Below, in pieces: positions 26,846-36,254 of a DNA stretch of 64,000 nt. Every line of letters begins with the position of its first letter. Position 1 is the first letter of the stretch. The position numbers and the translations under genes are program-made. The stretch covers positions 3,100,001 to 3,164,000 of the forward strand of contig NZ_JAWJEJ010000001.1 of assembly GCF_032911445.1 (NCBI RefSeq). Direction: 5' to 3'. Origin of the DNA: Sphingomonas sp. HF-S4. Its GTDB lineage: Bacteria > Pseudomonadota > Alphaproteobacteria > Sphingomonadales > Sphingomonadaceae. The notes below the pieces were generated by a model. That model was not told where the DNA came from. It searched no databases and saw nothing but the letters and a program-made list of their open reading frames with translations.

Positions 26846-29647
26846 TCAGAACTTGTACGTGATGCCGAGATAATAGTCGCGACCGTAGCGCTGATATTCG
26901 CGCGCGAGCCGCGGGTCGCCCGCCTCGGTGGTTACGAACGGCGCGTCGGTGATGTTCTTGGCCTGCGCGAGGATCGAGAAGCCCGCCAGCGGGCCGCTGG
27001 TGAACTCGTAGCCGATCTGCGCGTCGAGCACGCCCTCGGCCTTGCCGGTGCGGTATTCGGGGTTGGCCGAAAGGCCGGCCAGCTCGGCGAGGAATTCGTC
27101 GCGCCAGCGATAGGTGGCGCGCGCCTGGAAGCCGTTCTTCTCGAAATAGGCGGTGCCGGTGCCGATCCATTTGGACTGGCCGGGCAAGGTTACGGCCGCA
27201 TTATTGGCATAGACGATCTTGCTGTCGACATAGGAGCCGCTGGCGAAGATCCCGAAGCCGTCGAGCGCCTGGCTGAACACGCTGAAGGGCAGCGATGCGG
27301 TCGCCTCGACGCCGAGAATCTCGCCGCGACCGGTGTTGGCGGGTGCCCTGACCAGCCCAAACTGCGCATTCTGCGCCACCACGATCGCCCGCTGCGGCGC
27401 CGGGAGCACCGAGAGCAGCGGCGTGAAATCGTAGAGTACGCTGTTGTTGGGATCGACGAAGTCGGTGAGGTGCTTGAAGAATCCGGTCAGTGCCAGATAG
27501 CCGCCCCCGGCGAAATATTTCTCGAACGAGACGTCGATATTGGTCGACTTATAGGGCTTCAACGCGAAATTGCCGCCTTCCGAGCTGAACGGGCTGTTCT
27601 GCGGCGCGCTGCCGAGACCGATCTTTGCGAAATCGATATTGACGGCCTGGGTAATGCGTTCCTGATCGAGGCGCGGGCGGACCATCGTCTGCGCGGCGCC
27701 GAGCTTGATGTAGAAGCCGTCCTGAAGCTCGACGCTGAACGTCGCCGAGGGCAGGAAGTTGGTGTAGCTCGTCTCGTCCTCGACCGGCGAAGTGGTGACG
27801 ACGCCGCTGTCGAGCGCCGCGATCGCGCCCGACGAGCCCTGCTTGGTGTGGATCACCTGGAGCCCGAGCGAACCCTTCAGCGCCTTGCCGCCGACGATGC
27901 CGTCGATCGCCAATTTCGCATAGCCCGTCAGCACCTTTTCGGTGATGACGTTGTCGCGGACCAGCGAGCCCGGGCGGCCGTCGAACGCCGAGGCCATGAG
28001 CGCATAGACCTTGAGCGGATCGTAGGTCAGCATCTTGGGCACGCCGAGATAATCGAGCGAGACCTGCTCATCGAGCAGCGCATCGGCGGGCACCGGCATG
28101 CTGGTCGGCGTGCCGCTGGCGATCGTGCAATTGGTGCCGGCGCCCTTGGGGCAGAGGAAATAGGATTTGTAGCGGCTCTGCTTCTCGCGGCGGCTGTAGT
28201 TGGCGCCGATCTCCCATCGGTTGAAGATGCTGCCGTTGATCTCGCCGTTGAAGCCGGCGCGCAGCGACTTCAAGTCATCGGTGAAGTCGGGGCGATTGAG
28301 GAAGCCGGTCTGCGCCACCGTCTGGGTGCCGTTGAAGCCCCAGCCACGCGGATCGGTGAGGCTGATGATGCCGGTGTTGGTGTAATCGAGCGTCGGGACG
28401 ATGTCGTACGTGCCGTCGTCGTTATGGGTGATGCGGATCGTGTCCTTGGCGCCCGACTGGTTGTAGCCGGTGCCCGAATAGGTCTCGAGCAGGAAATCAG
28501 TGCGGGTGGCGCGGCTCCAGCTGGCGTCGACGACGAAGTTGATCGTATCGCTGAGGCGCAGTTCGTTGTTCCAGCCGAGCGAGAGGTTCTCGGCGGTGCG
28601 CTTGTTGTAATCGTTGCGCTGGACCGCGACGACATTGGTCAGCGTCGCTTCGGTGACGAGGCCGTCGACCACGGTGTAGCCCGGCTGGATGACCGCGTTC
28701 GAGCCCCAGGTCGGCGCGATCGGGAATTCGATCCCGCGCAGCCGCTGGACTTCCTCGAAGTTCGAATAGAGCACGTCGAAGGTCGAGTGGAAATTCTCGC
28801 TCGGCTGCCACTCGACCGTCGCGACGCCGCCATAGCGCTTGAGCACGCTCGACTGGACATAGGGCTTGGCGCCGCCGAGGAAGAGATTGCCGCCGGCCAG
28901 CGGCTCGGCGGGGAAGCCCCAGGCGGCATAGCGCTCGTTCTGAGTGGGCGTGCTCTGCGCCGACAGGCCGATCGCGATGCCGAGCGTGTCATTGGCGAAC
29001 TTGTCTACGAAGGTCGCCGAGGCGCGGTAGCCGTAGCGCGAGCCGTCGGGGTTGAGCTTGTCCTTCTCGTTCATCTGGCCGCGCGCGGCGACGACGAAAG
29101 CGCGCTTCGAATCGAGCGGGCGGAGCATGCGCAGGTCGACCGTGCCCGCGATGCCCGCGGCGACCAGCGACGCGTCGGCCGACTTGTAGACATTGACGTT
29201 CTTGAAGAATTCGGACGGGTATTGATCGTATTCGACGCCGCGATTGTCGCCGACGGTGACCTGCTCGCGGCCGTTGAGCAACGTGGTCGAGAAATCGGGA
29301 CCAAGGCCGCGGATCGACAGGCGCTGGTCGCGGCCCTCGAGGCGCTGCGCGGTTACGCCGGGCAGACGCGCGAGCGAGTCCGCGATCGACACGTCGGGAA
29401 GCTTGCCGACATCCTCGGCAGTGATCGAATCGACGATCATCGCCTGGTTGCGCTTGATCGCCGCCGACGAGGCGAGCGAGGCACGGATGCCAGTGACGAC
29501 GATGTCGCCGGCCTCTTCTTCCTGGACGGGTTCGGCGGAGGGCGCATCCTGCGCAAAGGCCGGCGCGGCGAATGCGAATGCGAGCGCCGCGGCAAGTGCC
29601 CGGCTGCTTGCCCCAAGCGCCATGCGGCCACGATAGGTGTCGATCAA
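26846..29647 (-). CDS. TonB-dependent receptor of the maltodextrin locus
   Basis: Outer-membrane importer of 933 residues, or 925 from the internal ATG at 29623. A signal peptide (LAAALAFAFAAPAFAQ) is followed by an acidic stretch with DIVVTGIRASL, a plug domain (KLPDVSIADSLARLPGVTAQR, SIRGLGPDFSTTLLNGRE in parts) and a large beta-barrel ending in LGITYKF with terminal Phe. The TTG at 29647 is kept because GGGGAG lies 7 bp upstream, while the ATG lacks a site. Context implies maltodextrin uptake. It diverges from LacI. Confidence 0.93.
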   Translation of the reverse strand: MIDTYRGRMALGASSRALAAALAFAFAAPAFAQDAPSAEPVQEEEAGDIVVTGIRASLASSAAIKRNQAMIVDSITAEDVGKLPDVSIADSLARLPGVTAQRLEGRDQRLSIRGLGPDFSTTLLNGREQVTVGDNRGVEYDQYPSEFFKNVNVYKSADASLVAAGIAGTVDLRMLRPLDSKRAFVVAARGQMNEKDKLNPDGSRYGYRASATFVDKFANDTLGIAIGLSAQSTPTQNERYAAWGFPAEPLAGGNLFLGGAKPYVQSSVLKRYGGVATVEWQPSENFHSTFDVLYSNFEEVQRLRGIEFPIAPTWGSNAVIQPGYTVVDGLVTEATLTNVVAVQRNDYNKRTAENLSLGWNNELRLSDTINFVVDASWSRATRTDFLLETYSGTGYNQSGAKDTIRITHNDDGTYDIVPTLDYTNTGIISLTDPRGWGFNGTQTVAQTGFLNRPDFTDDLKSLRAGFNGEINGSIFNRWEIGANYSRREKQSRYKSYFLCPKGAGTNCTIASGTPTSMPVPADALLDEQVSLDYLGVPKMLTYDPLKVYALMASAFDGRPGSLVRDNVITEKVLTGYAKLAIDGIVGGKALKGSLGLQVIHTKQGSSGAIAALDSGVVTTSPVEDETSYTNFLPSATFSVELQDGFYIKLGAAQTMVRPRLDQERITQAVNIDFAKIGLGSAPQNSPFSSEGGNFALKPYKSTNIDVSFEKYFAGGGYLALTGFFKHLTDFVDPNNSVLYDFTPLLSVLPAPQRAIVVAQNAQFGLVRAPANTGRGEILGVEATASLPFSVFSQALDGFGIFASGSYVDSKIVYANNAAVTLPGQSKWIGTGTAYFEKNGFQARATYRWRDEFLAELAGLSANPEYRTGKAEGVLDAQIGYEFTSGPLAGFSILAQAKNITDAPFVTTEAGDPRLAREYQRYGRDYYLGITYKF

Positions 29648-29921
29648 AGTCCTTCTCCCCTAATCCGCGCGTCCTCCGGGCTCTGGCGGCCGGGTCGGTT
29701 CGAATGCGCATCTGTTACGGGCGAGATTAGTGCCCGCCGTCGCCCCGCACTTCTTCCGAAACACCTGCGCTCGACCAGCGCGCCACATACGTATTCAATG
29801 GCGAAGCGGACGCGGCGTGGCGCATTTGCATCACCCTTGGCGTTGACGGCGGCGGCGATCTGCGGTCTGCATATTATGCGAAGCGGCAGGAGACCGCGCG
29901 CGGGAAGGGATAGCCGGGGCC
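29648..29921. promoter_or_regulatory. divergent control region between TonB receptor and LacI
   Basis: A 274-bp region with no gene. It contains two short perfect palindromes with central CG, ATGCGCAT (29704-29711) and ATACGTAT (29787-29794). LacI-family operators are palindromes centred on CG, so these are candidates, but neither is long enough to be convincing. Confidence 0.35.
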
Positions 29922-30944
29922 ATGCAGCGCAAACCCACTTCGTTCGACATCGCCCAGCTCGCCGGGGTCTCGCAGCCGACGGTGTCGCGCGCGCTGCGCG
30001 GCGAGATAGGCGTCAATCCGGCGACGCGGATGCGGATCGAATCGATCGCCCGCCAGCTGAACTACCGCGTCGACAAGGCGGCATCGAACCTGCGCACGCG
30101 GCATTCGCAGACGCTGGCGCTGCTGTTCTTCGAGGATCCGACCGCCGACGATTCGCTGATCAACCCGTTCTTCCATTCGATGCTCGGATCGATCATCCGC
30201 GCCTGCGCCGAGCACGATCACGACCTGCTGATCAGCTTCCAGCAGCTGTCGAGCGACTGGCACCATGATTACGAGGATTCGCGCAAGGCCGACGGGATCA
30301 TCCTGCTCGGCTATGGCGATTACGAGCTCTATCGCACGCGGCTGCGCGCGCTGGAGGACGCGGGGACGCATTTCGTACGCTGGGGATCGGTCCAGTCCGA
30401 AGCCTCGGGGCTGACCGTGGGGTGCGACAATCATGGCGGCGGCCGGGACGCGACGGCGCATCTGCTCGGGCTCGGGCGGCGCAACATCGCCTTCCTGGGC
30501 AGCGCGTCGAGCCATTATCCCGAATTCCACGATCGCTATCGCGGGCATGTCGCAGCGCTCAAACAGGCGGGGATCATCCCGCGGCCGCGGCTCCAGTTCG
30601 ACGCGATCACCACCGAGGAGGCGGGTGCCGCCGCGGCGCAGGCGCTGCTGGACAGCGGCGAGACCTTCGACGCGATATTGGCGGCGAGCGACCTGATCGC
30701 GATCGGCGCAATGCGTGCACTCCAGGAGGCCGGGCGGACGATCCCCGGCGATGTCGCGGTGGTCGGGTTCGACGACATTCCCGCCGCGAGCAGCGCGGTG
30801 CCGCCGCTGACCACGGTGATGCAGGACCCGCGGCTCGCCGGACGGAAGCTGGTCGAGACGCTGATCGGGCGGATCCGCGAGGAACCGGTGGGGTCGGCGC
30901 TGCTGCCGACGAAATTGGTCGTGCGCAAGTCCTGCGGGTCTTGA
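29922..30944 (+). CDS. LacI-family transcriptional regulator
   Basis: The 340-residue repressor has an N-terminal LacI helix-turn-helix (TSFDIAQLAGVSQPTVSRAL) and hinge helix (LNYRVDKAASNLRTR), then a periplasmic-binding-protein-like effector domain. It should repress the divergent receptor-halogenase-amylase-glucosidase operon and its own transporter until a maltodextrin signal binds. The start codon lies within a GC-rich stretch preceded by GGAAGGG. It is followed by the MFS gene, whose start overlaps or immediately follows its stop. Confidence 0.95.
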   Translation: MQRKPTSFDIAQLAGVSQPTVSRALRGEIGVNPATRMRIESIARQLNYRVDKAASNLRTRHSQTLALLFFEDPTADDSLINPFFHSMLGSIIRACAEHDHDLLISFQQLSSDWHHDYEDSRKADGIILLGYGDYELYRTRLRALEDAGTHFVRWGSVQSEASGLTVGCDNHGGGRDATAHLLGLGRRNIAFLGSASSHYPEFHDRYRGHVAALKQAGIIPRPRLQFDAITTEEAGAAAAQALLDSGETFDAILAASDLIAIGAMRALQEAGRTIPGDVAVVGFDDIPAASSAVPPLTTVMQDPRLAGRKLVETLIGRIREEPVGSALLPTKLVVRKSCGS

Positions 30945-30946
30945 GC

Positions 30947-32446
30947 GTGCGAACCGAGAAGCCGCGCCAGTCCCTCGCGGGCCTCTGGAACATCAGCTTC
31001 GGCTTTTTCGGCATCCAGATCGGCTTCGCGCTGCAGAACGCCAATATGAGCCGGATCTTCCAGACCTTCGGTGCCAAGATCGACGACCTGCCCTGGCTAT
31101 GGGTGGCGGCGCCGCTGACCGGGCTGCTCGTCCAGCCGGTAATCGGGCATCTGAGCGACCGCACCTGGCTCGGCCGGCTCGGGCGGCGGCGGCCCTATTT
31201 CCTGGCCGGCGCGCTGCTCGCCGCAGCGTCGCTGTTCGCGATGCCGGGGGCCTCGGCGTTGCTGTTCGCGGCGGTGCTCCTCTGGGTCCTCGATGCGTCG
31301 CTCAACGTCTCGATGGAGCCGTTCCGCGCGTTCGTCGGCGACATGCTGCGCAAGGACCAGCACGCCGCGGGCTATGCGATGCAGACCGCGTTCATCGGCG
31401 CGGGGGCGGTGGTGGGGTCGATCTTCCCCTGGGCACTCGAGCATCTCGGCGTCTCGAACGCGGCGCCGCCGGGCGACATCCCCGACACGGTGCGCTTCGC
31501 CTTCTGGTTCGGCGGGGCGGCGCTGTTCCTGTCGGTGCTGTGGACCGTGGTGACGACGCGCGAATACGATCCCGCGGCGATGGCGGCGTTCGACGGGCCG
31601 GCCGATGCGCAGGACGATGCGCCGACCCTGGCGACGCGCAGCTACGCCGCCAGCCTGGTCTGGCTCGCCGCGGGCGCCTTGGTGGTCTGGGCGGTTGGGC
31701 AGGCGGGGCTCGAGAAGGAAGTCTATCTGCTCGGCGCGCTTCTGATCGGCTATGGGCTCGCCAGCGCTGCGGCGATCGGCCTCGCCCGCGCCGGGTCGCC
31801 GGCCAATATGCTGAGCAGCATCGTCGGCGACTTTGCCGGGATGCCGGTGCTGATGAAGCGGCTGGCGGTGGCGCAGTTCTTCAGCTGGTCGGCGCTGTTC
31901 ATCATGTGGATCAACACCACGCCGATCGTGACGCAGGTCTTCTACGCCGCCGCCGACGCGACCGACCCGCGCTACCAGGCCGGGGCCAATTGGGTCGATG
32001 CGCTGTTCGCCACGTATAACGGCGTCGCGGCGGTCGCGGCGCTGACGCTCCTGCCCTTCCTGTCGGCGCGGATCGGCCAGGCGCGGACGCATATCGTCGG
32101 ACTGCTCTGCGGCGCGGCGGGCTATGCCAGCTTCTTCGCGATGCCCGACCGGCACTGGCTGCTGCTGAGCGAAGTCGGGATCGGCGTGGCCTGGGCGTCG
32201 ATCCTGGCGATGCCCTATGCGATCCTGGCGTCGAGCCTGCCGCAGAGGAAGCTCGGCATCTATATGGGGCTGTTCAACGTCTTCGTGGTGGTGCCGCAAC
32301 TGCTCGTCGCGACCGCGATGGGATCGCTGATGAAGGCCTTCTTCCCCGGCGAGCCGATCTGGACGATGGCGTTCGCGGCAGCGACGCTGGTGCTCGCCGC
32401 GATGGCGATGCTCCCGGTCGATCGGATGATGCGCCGTTTGCGCTAG
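30947..32446 (+). CDS. MFS sugar transporter (SLC45/maltose type)
   Basis: The 499-residue polytopic protein begins LAGLWNISFGFFGIQIGFALQNANMSRIF, a signature of proton-coupled sucrose/maltose transporters in sphingomonads and Caulobacter. GHLSDRTWLGRLGRRRPY is the MFS loop 2-3 motif. It probably moves maltose or maltodextrin from periplasm to cytosol for the alpha-glucosidase. The start is GTG 30947, or TTG 30941, which overlaps the lacI stop; no clear ribosome site is seen for either, consistent with coupling. Confidence 0.9.
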   Translation: MRTEKPRQSLAGLWNISFGFFGIQIGFALQNANMSRIFQTFGAKIDDLPWLWVAAPLTGLLVQPVIGHLSDRTWLGRLGRRRPYFLAGALLAAASLFAMPGASALLFAAVLLWVLDASLNVSMEPFRAFVGDMLRKDQHAAGYAMQTAFIGAGAVVGSIFPWALEHLGVSNAAPPGDIPDTVRFAFWFGGAALFLSVLWTVVTTREYDPAAMAAFDGPADAQDDAPTLATRSYAASLVWLAAGALVVWAVGQAGLEKEVYLLGALLIGYGLASAAAIGLARAGSPANMLSSIVGDFAGMPVLMKRLAVAQFFSWSALFIMWINTTPIVTQVFYAAADATDPRYQAGANWVDALFATYNGVAAVAALTLLPFLSARIGQARTHIVGLLCGAAGYASFFAMPDRHWLLLSEVGIGVAWASILAMPYAILASSLPQRKLGIYMGLFNVFVVVPQLLVATAMGSLMKAFFPGEPIWTMAFAAATLVLAAMAMLPVDRMMRRLR

Positions 32447-32516
32447 GACAATTCGCCTCATGGCGGCGACGGTGCGCGACGCCTACATCACGCCGGGGCA
32501 ATTGAAAGGACAGAAC

Positions 32517-32783
32517 ATGCCCAGTGACCGTGCCAAGGCCTGGAGCGAATTCCGCCGGATGATTTTCTGGATCGCTTTCGCCGGCGTGCTGATGGTGATC
32601 GGTGCGCTGTGGTATCTGTCGCTCTACGACGCGCTCTATCCTTCGGCGATCGCCGCGACGATCGGCGGGGTCTTCCTCTCGACGCTGCTCGGCTGCGGGC
32701 TGTTCGCCGCCGCCTTCTTCAGCGACAAGAGCGGCCACGACGACAATGTCGGCAACGCCGCGCACCATGAGCGCGAAGACTGA
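32517..32783 (+). CDS. small two-TM membrane protein, unknown function
   Basis: The 88-residue protein has two hydrophobic helices (MIFWIAFAGVLMVIGALWYL and a second at about 45-68) and a His/Asp-rich cytosolic tail (SGHDDNVGNAAHHERED) that could bind metal. The ATG at 32517 is chosen because AAGGA lies 6 bp upstream; an in-frame ATG at 32460 lacks one. No family assigned. The NifU gene follows 73 bp downstream. Confidence 0.75.
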   Translation: MPSDRAKAWSEFRRMIFWIAFAGVLMVIGALWYLSLYDALYPSAIAATIGGVFLSTLLGCGLFAAAFFSDKSGHDDNVGNAAHHERED

Positions 32784-32856
32784 GCCGCGCCATACGAAAC
32801 CTTTCGTTTCCTCGGGGCGGCTTGATCCACGCGGCGCCAGACGCCACATGGCATGC

Positions 32857-33432
32857 ATGCTGATCGAGACCGAAGCCACGCCCAACCCGGCCACGCTCAA
32901 ATTCCTTCCCGGCCGCACGGTGATGGATGCGGGCACCCGCGACTTCGCCAGCCCCGAGGAAGCCGAGGCGTCGCCGCTGGCCAGCGCATTGTTCGCGTTC
33001 GGCGACGTGACCGGCGTGTTCTTCGGCCGCGACTTCATCTCGGTGACGATCGCCCCGGGCGTCGACTGGCGCGACCTCAAGCCCGACGTGCTGGCGATCC
33101 TGCTCGATCATTTCTCGGCCAACATGCCGCTGTTCGCCCCCGGCTCGGCCGCGGGCTTCTCGGTCCCGCCCGAGAGCGCCGATTTCGGCGACGACCCCGA
33201 GGATGCCGAGATCGTCGCGCAGATCCGCGAGTTGATCGAGACGCGCATCCGCCCGGCCGTGGCGAACGACGGCGGCGACATCGTCTATCGCGGGTTCGAC
33301 CAGGGCAAGGTCTATCTCCAGATGCAGGGCGCCTGCGCCGGATGCCCCTCGTCGAGCGCGACGCTCAAGAACGGCATCGAGCAACTGCTCAAGCACTACG
33401 TTCCGGAAGTCACCGAAGTCCGCGCGGTCTAG
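32857..33432 (+). CDS. NifU/Nfu-type iron-sulfur carrier
   Basis: The 191-residue protein combines an N-terminal Nfu domain (MLIETEATPNPATLKFLPGR) with a C-terminal NifU domain whose CxxC (GACAGCPSSSATLKNGIE) holds a transferable Fe-S cluster. It would deliver clusters to apoproteins such as the window's Fe-S enzymes. The start is either ATG 32857 or ATG 32848, which adds three residues; the first gives the usual N-terminus. Confidence 0.93.
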   Translation: MLIETEATPNPATLKFLPGRTVMDAGTRDFASPEEAEASPLASALFAFGDVTGVFFGRDFISVTIAPGVDWRDLKPDVLAILLDHFSANMPLFAPGSAAGFSVPPESADFGDDPEDAEIVAQIRELIETRIRPAVANDGGDIVYRGFDQGKVYLQMQGACAGCPSSSATLKNGIEQLLKHYVPEVTEVRAV

Positions 33433-33458
33433 GCCGCGTAACCCCGAAAGGATTGCAC

Positions 33459-34052
33459 ATGGGCCGACCCCTCGACGATGCGGGGCTGGATACGATCTTT
33501 CGTACCGCGCGCACCTATAACGGCTATGACGATACGCCCGTCACCGACGCCGACATTCGCGCTATTTACGATCTGGTGAAGATGGGGCCGACTTCGGTCA
33601 ACCAACAGTCGGCGCGCTTCGTCTGGATCACTAGCCAGGAAGGCAAGGACAAGCTCGCCGACCTCGCGACCGGCAGCAATCCCGACAAGATCCGCAAGGC
33701 ACCCGCCACCGTGATCATCGGCATGGACCTGGGCTTCCACGAGGAACTGCCCTGGCTGTTTCCGCATGCGCCTGAAGCCAAGAACTGGTTCGCGGACGAC
33801 AAGGCGCGCCATGACCACGCCTTCCGCAATTCCTCCCTCCAGGGCGCGTACCTGCTGATCGCGGCGCGCGCGCTCGGCTTCGATACCGGTCCCATGTCGG
33901 GATTCGACAATGCCAAGGTTGACGCGGCGTTCTTCAGCGACCAGCCCAATCTGAAGTCGAACTTCATCTCAACGCTGGGCCATGGCGATCCCTCCACCAT
34001 CTTCGGGCGACTTCCCCGTCCCGAATTCGATCAGTTCAACCGCGTCGTCTGA
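33459..34052 (+). CDS. nitroreductase family protein (malonic semialdehyde reductase RutE-like)
   Basis: The 197-residue flavoprotein has MGPTSVNQQSARFVWI, FRNSSLQGAYLLIAARALGFDTGPMSGFD and a C-terminal LGHGDPSTIFGRLPR, matching the RutE/HadB branch of nitroreductases, which reduce malonic semialdehyde or other small carbonyls with NADH and FMN. No pyrimidine-degradation (rut) genes lie nearby, so the role may be general. GAAAGGA precedes the ATG. tsaB follows after 4 bp. Confidence 0.9.
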   Translation: MGRPLDDAGLDTIFRTARTYNGYDDTPVTDADIRAIYDLVKMGPTSVNQQSARFVWITSQEGKDKLADLATGSNPDKIRKAPATVIIGMDLGFHEELPWLFPHAPEAKNWFADDKARHDHAFRNSSLQGAYLLIAARALGFDTGPMSGFDNAKVDAAFFSDQPNLKSNFISTLGHGDPSTIFGRLPRPEFDQFNRVV

Positions 34053-34056
34053 CGCA

Positions 34057-34689
34057 TTGATCACGCTCGTTATCGAGACCGCGACTGCCGCCTGTTCGGT
34101 AGCGCTGCTTCAGGGCGGCGACGTCATCGGCCACGCGCACGACGTGGTCGGGCGCGGCCATGCCGAGCGGCTGGTGCCGATGATCGCGAGCCTGCCGGGC
34201 GAGGGCCGCGCGCCGCGCATCCTCGTCGATGTCGGGCCCGGCAGCTTCACCGGGGTGCGCGTCGGGCTTGCCGCGGCGCTGGGACTGGGCATCGGCTGGC
34301 AGGCCGACGTGGCCGGCTATTCGTCGCTCGCCCTGCTCGCCGCGGCGGGATTCGCTGCGCATCCGGAATGGCCCGTAGTTGCCGTGATACTCGAAGGCGG
34401 CCACGGTGAAGTCTTCATGCAGTCGTTCACGGCATCGCCGCTCACGCCTGAAGGCCCGCTCCAATCGCTGACCCCCGCGGCGGCATTGGCGGCGCTCGGC
34501 CGGCGGCCCGGCATTGGTCGCGGAGTGCGTCACCTCGCCGCGCTCGATCCCGCCGCCACCCTGATCGACACTCTCCCAGATGCCGCCGATGCGCGGCTGC
34601 TCCCCCTCGAGCTAACTGCGCTGCCCGCCCGGCCGATCTATGGGCGGGCGCCCGACGCCAAGACGCTGGCGGAGCGCGGCCTCGCATGA
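34057..34689 (+). CDS. tsaB: tRNA threonylcarbamoyladenosine biosynthesis protein TsaB
   Basis: Non-catalytic partner of TsaD in formation of t6A37 in ANN-reading tRNAs. About 210 residues with MITLVIETATAACSVALL at the start and VDVGPGSFTGVRVGLAAALG in the middle, both TsaB signatures. The ATPase active-site residues of TsaD are absent, as expected. The start is TTG at 34057, since no ATG fits. The stop overlaps the rimI start (ATGA), the classic tsaB-rimI pair. Confidence 0.93.
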   Translation: MITLVIETATAACSVALLQGGDVIGHAHDVVGRGHAERLVPMIASLPGEGRAPRILVDVGPGSFTGVRVGLAAALGLGIGWQADVAGYSSLALLAAAGFAAHPEWPVVAVILEGGHGEVFMQSFTASPLTPEGPLQSLTPAAALAALGRRPGIGRGVRHLAALDPAATLIDTLPDAADARLLPLELTALPARPIYGRAPDAKTLAERGLA

Positions 34690-35162
34690 GCGGCACGGTC
34701 AACCTCACCGAGCTGCGCGAAGGCGGCCCCCAGGATCTGGCCGACGTCAGCCGGATCATGGCCGACGCTTTCGACCCGCGCTTCGGCGAGGCCTGGACCA
34801 GCGCGCAGTGCATGGGAATGCTCTCGCTCCCCGGCGTGTGGCTGGTGATCGCGAGCCTGGAGAGCAACGACGTGGGCTTCGCGCTGGCACGATCGACCGG
34901 CGAGGAAGCCGAACTGCTGTTGCTGGCGACCCGCCCCGCGGCACGCCGTCGCGGTGTTGCCGGAGCATTGCTGCGCGCCATAGTTGCGGAAGCACAAGCA
35001 CGCGGAGTCAGTCAGTTACATCTCGAGGTTCGCTCGGGAAACGATGCCGTGTGGCTATACCGTCGCGAAGGTTTCGAGAAGGTCGGCGAGCGTAAGAACT
35101 ATTACAGGGGCAAGATGGGCCAAGCGTTCGACGCCCATACCTATGCGCGCGAGCTTCGCTGA
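34686..35162 (+). CDS. rimI: ribosomal protein alanine acetyltransferase-type GNAT
   Basis: The 158-residue GNAT acetyltransferase has the acetyl-CoA loop TRPAARRRGVAGALL and the C-terminal NDAVWLYRREGFEKVGERKNYY, typical of RimI, which acetylates the N-terminus of ribosomal protein bS18. Overlap with tsaB supports the assignment. A 107-bp gap with an inverted repeat separates it from mucR. Confidence 0.9.
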   Translation: MSGTVNLTELREGGPQDLADVSRIMADAFDPRFGEAWTSAQCMGMLSLPGVWLVIASLESNDVGFALARSTGEEAELLLLATRPAARRRGVAGALLRAIVAEAQARGVSQLHLEVRSGNDAVWLYRREGFEKVGERKNYYRGKMGQAFDAHTYARELR

Positions 35163-35198
35163 TTTTTTCCGTAACTGAGGGTTAACGACTTGCCATTG

Positions 35199-35219
35199 CC
35201 CTATGATGGTCCGATAGGG
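35199..35219. promoter_or_regulatory. inverted repeat upstream of mucR
   Basis: CCCTAT (35199-35204) and ATAGGG (35214-35219) form a 6-bp inverted repeat about 50 bp before the mucR start. A role as operator or attenuator is possible but unproven. Confidence 0.3.
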
Positions 35220-35269
35220 TGATCGCAGGCGACGGAAACAGTCGTCGCTAAAATTGGGTCGAAAGGTTT

Positions 35270-35686
35270 ATGATGGAAAGTTCAGCCGACATTCAGGAAA
35301 CTATCGTGACGCTCACCGCGGATATTGTCGCAGCGCACGTCAGCAACAATAGCGTTGCAGTTTCCGATCTTCCCGTTCTCATTCAGAATGTTCATGGTGC
35401 GTTGACTGGCCTTGGCCGCGCAGCTGCCGAGCCTGAAGTGAAGCAGGAGCCGGCTGTTTCGATCCGTTCTTCGGTAAAGCCGGACTATATCGTCTGCCTC
35501 GAGGACGGTAAGAAGCTGAAAATGCTCAAGCGCCACCTGATGACCCATTATCAGATGACGCCGGAACAGTATCGCGCGAAGTGGAACCTTCCCGCCGACT
35601 ATCCGATGGTCGCGCCGAACTATGCCGAGCAGCGCCGCACGCTCGCCAAGAAGATCGGTCTGGGCACCAAGCGCCGCAAGCGCTGA
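35270..35686 (+). CDS. MucR/Ros-family zinc-finger regulator
   Basis: Global regulator of surface polysaccharide and cell-cycle genes in alphaproteobacteria. The 138 residues hold the Ros finger [22 protein letters not shown]; the second zinc ligand is Asp rather than Cys (C-x2-D...H...H), a variant known from rhizobial Ros homologues. [21 protein letters not shown] is the conserved dimerisation/DNA-contact region and the end is basic (KRRKR). Two ATG codons follow each other (35270, 35273); the second has better spacing from GAAAGG. Confidence 0.93.
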   Translation: MMESSADIQETIVTLTADIVAAHVSNNSVAVSDLPVLIQNVHGALTGLGRAAAEPEVKQEPAVSIRSSVKPDYIVCLEDGKKLKMLKRHLMTHYQMTPEQYRAKWNLPADYPMVAPNYAEQRRTLAKKIGLGTKRRKR

Positions 35687-35712
35687 GCCCGTTCGCCGCA
35701 ACGGACATTTCG

Positions 35713-35749
35713 AAAGCCGGCCGCGAAGAAACTCGCGGCCGGCTTTCTG
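35713..35749 (+). terminator. Rho-independent terminator after mucR
   Basis: A perfect 14-bp stem AAAGCCGGCCGCGA / TCGCGGCCGGCTTT (35713-35726 and 35733-35746) with a 6-nt loop is followed by CTG and a pyrimidine run. It separates mucR from fur. Confidence 0.85.
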
Positions 35750-35788
35750 CCTCTTTCCCCTCGCGCGCAATGCCGTTACATCGGCGCC

Positions 35789-36211
35789 ATGCCGCGCAAA
35801 ATTGATCTCGAACAACTCTGCCACGATAAGGGACTGCGGATCACCGAGCAGCGCAAGGTGATCGCTCGCGTCCTCTCCGATGCGGAGGACCATCCCGACG
35901 TCGAAAAGGTCTATGAGCGCGCCTCGGCGATCGACCCGGGCATCTCGATCGCGACGGTGTATCGCACCGTCCGGCTATTCGAGGAAGCCGGTATCCTCGA
36001 CCGCCATGATTTCGGCGACGGCCGCGCGCGCTACGAGCCTGCGCCCGAAGCGCATCACGACCATCTGATCGACGTCGAATCGGGCAACGTGATCGAATTC
36101 GTCGATCCCGAGCTCGAGCTGCTCCAGAAGCAGATCGCCGAACGCCTCGGCTTCCGCCTGGTCGATCACCGCATGGAACTCTACGGCGTCGCACTCGATC
36201 GCAAGGCGTAG
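35789..36211 (+). CDS. fur: Fur-family transcriptional regulator
   Basis: The 140-residue protein has the winged helix (GLRITEQRKVIARVL and SIATVYRTVRLFEEAGIL) and the regulatory metal site HHDHLIDVESGNVIEF. The Zn-binding CxxC pairs of gammaproteobacterial Fur are missing, as in many alphaproteobacterial Fur/Mur proteins that respond to manganese or iron. It lies between mucR and plsC, a typical sphingomonad order. Confidence 0.92.
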   Translation: MPRKIDLEQLCHDKGLRITEQRKVIARVLSDAEDHPDVEKVYERASAIDPGISIATVYRTVRLFEEAGILDRHDFGDGRARYEPAPEAHHDHLIDVESGNVIEFVDPELELLQKQIAERLGFRLVDHRMELYGVALDRKA

Positions 36212-36254
36212 GGCTGTTGCCCGGAGCCTTCTCACAAAGGCGTAAGCGCTCCAA

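Noticed and set aside
29690..29712. GGTTCGAAT as a tRNA T-loop
   Set aside because: No acceptor or anticodon stem can be folded around it; it lies in the TonB/LacI control region.
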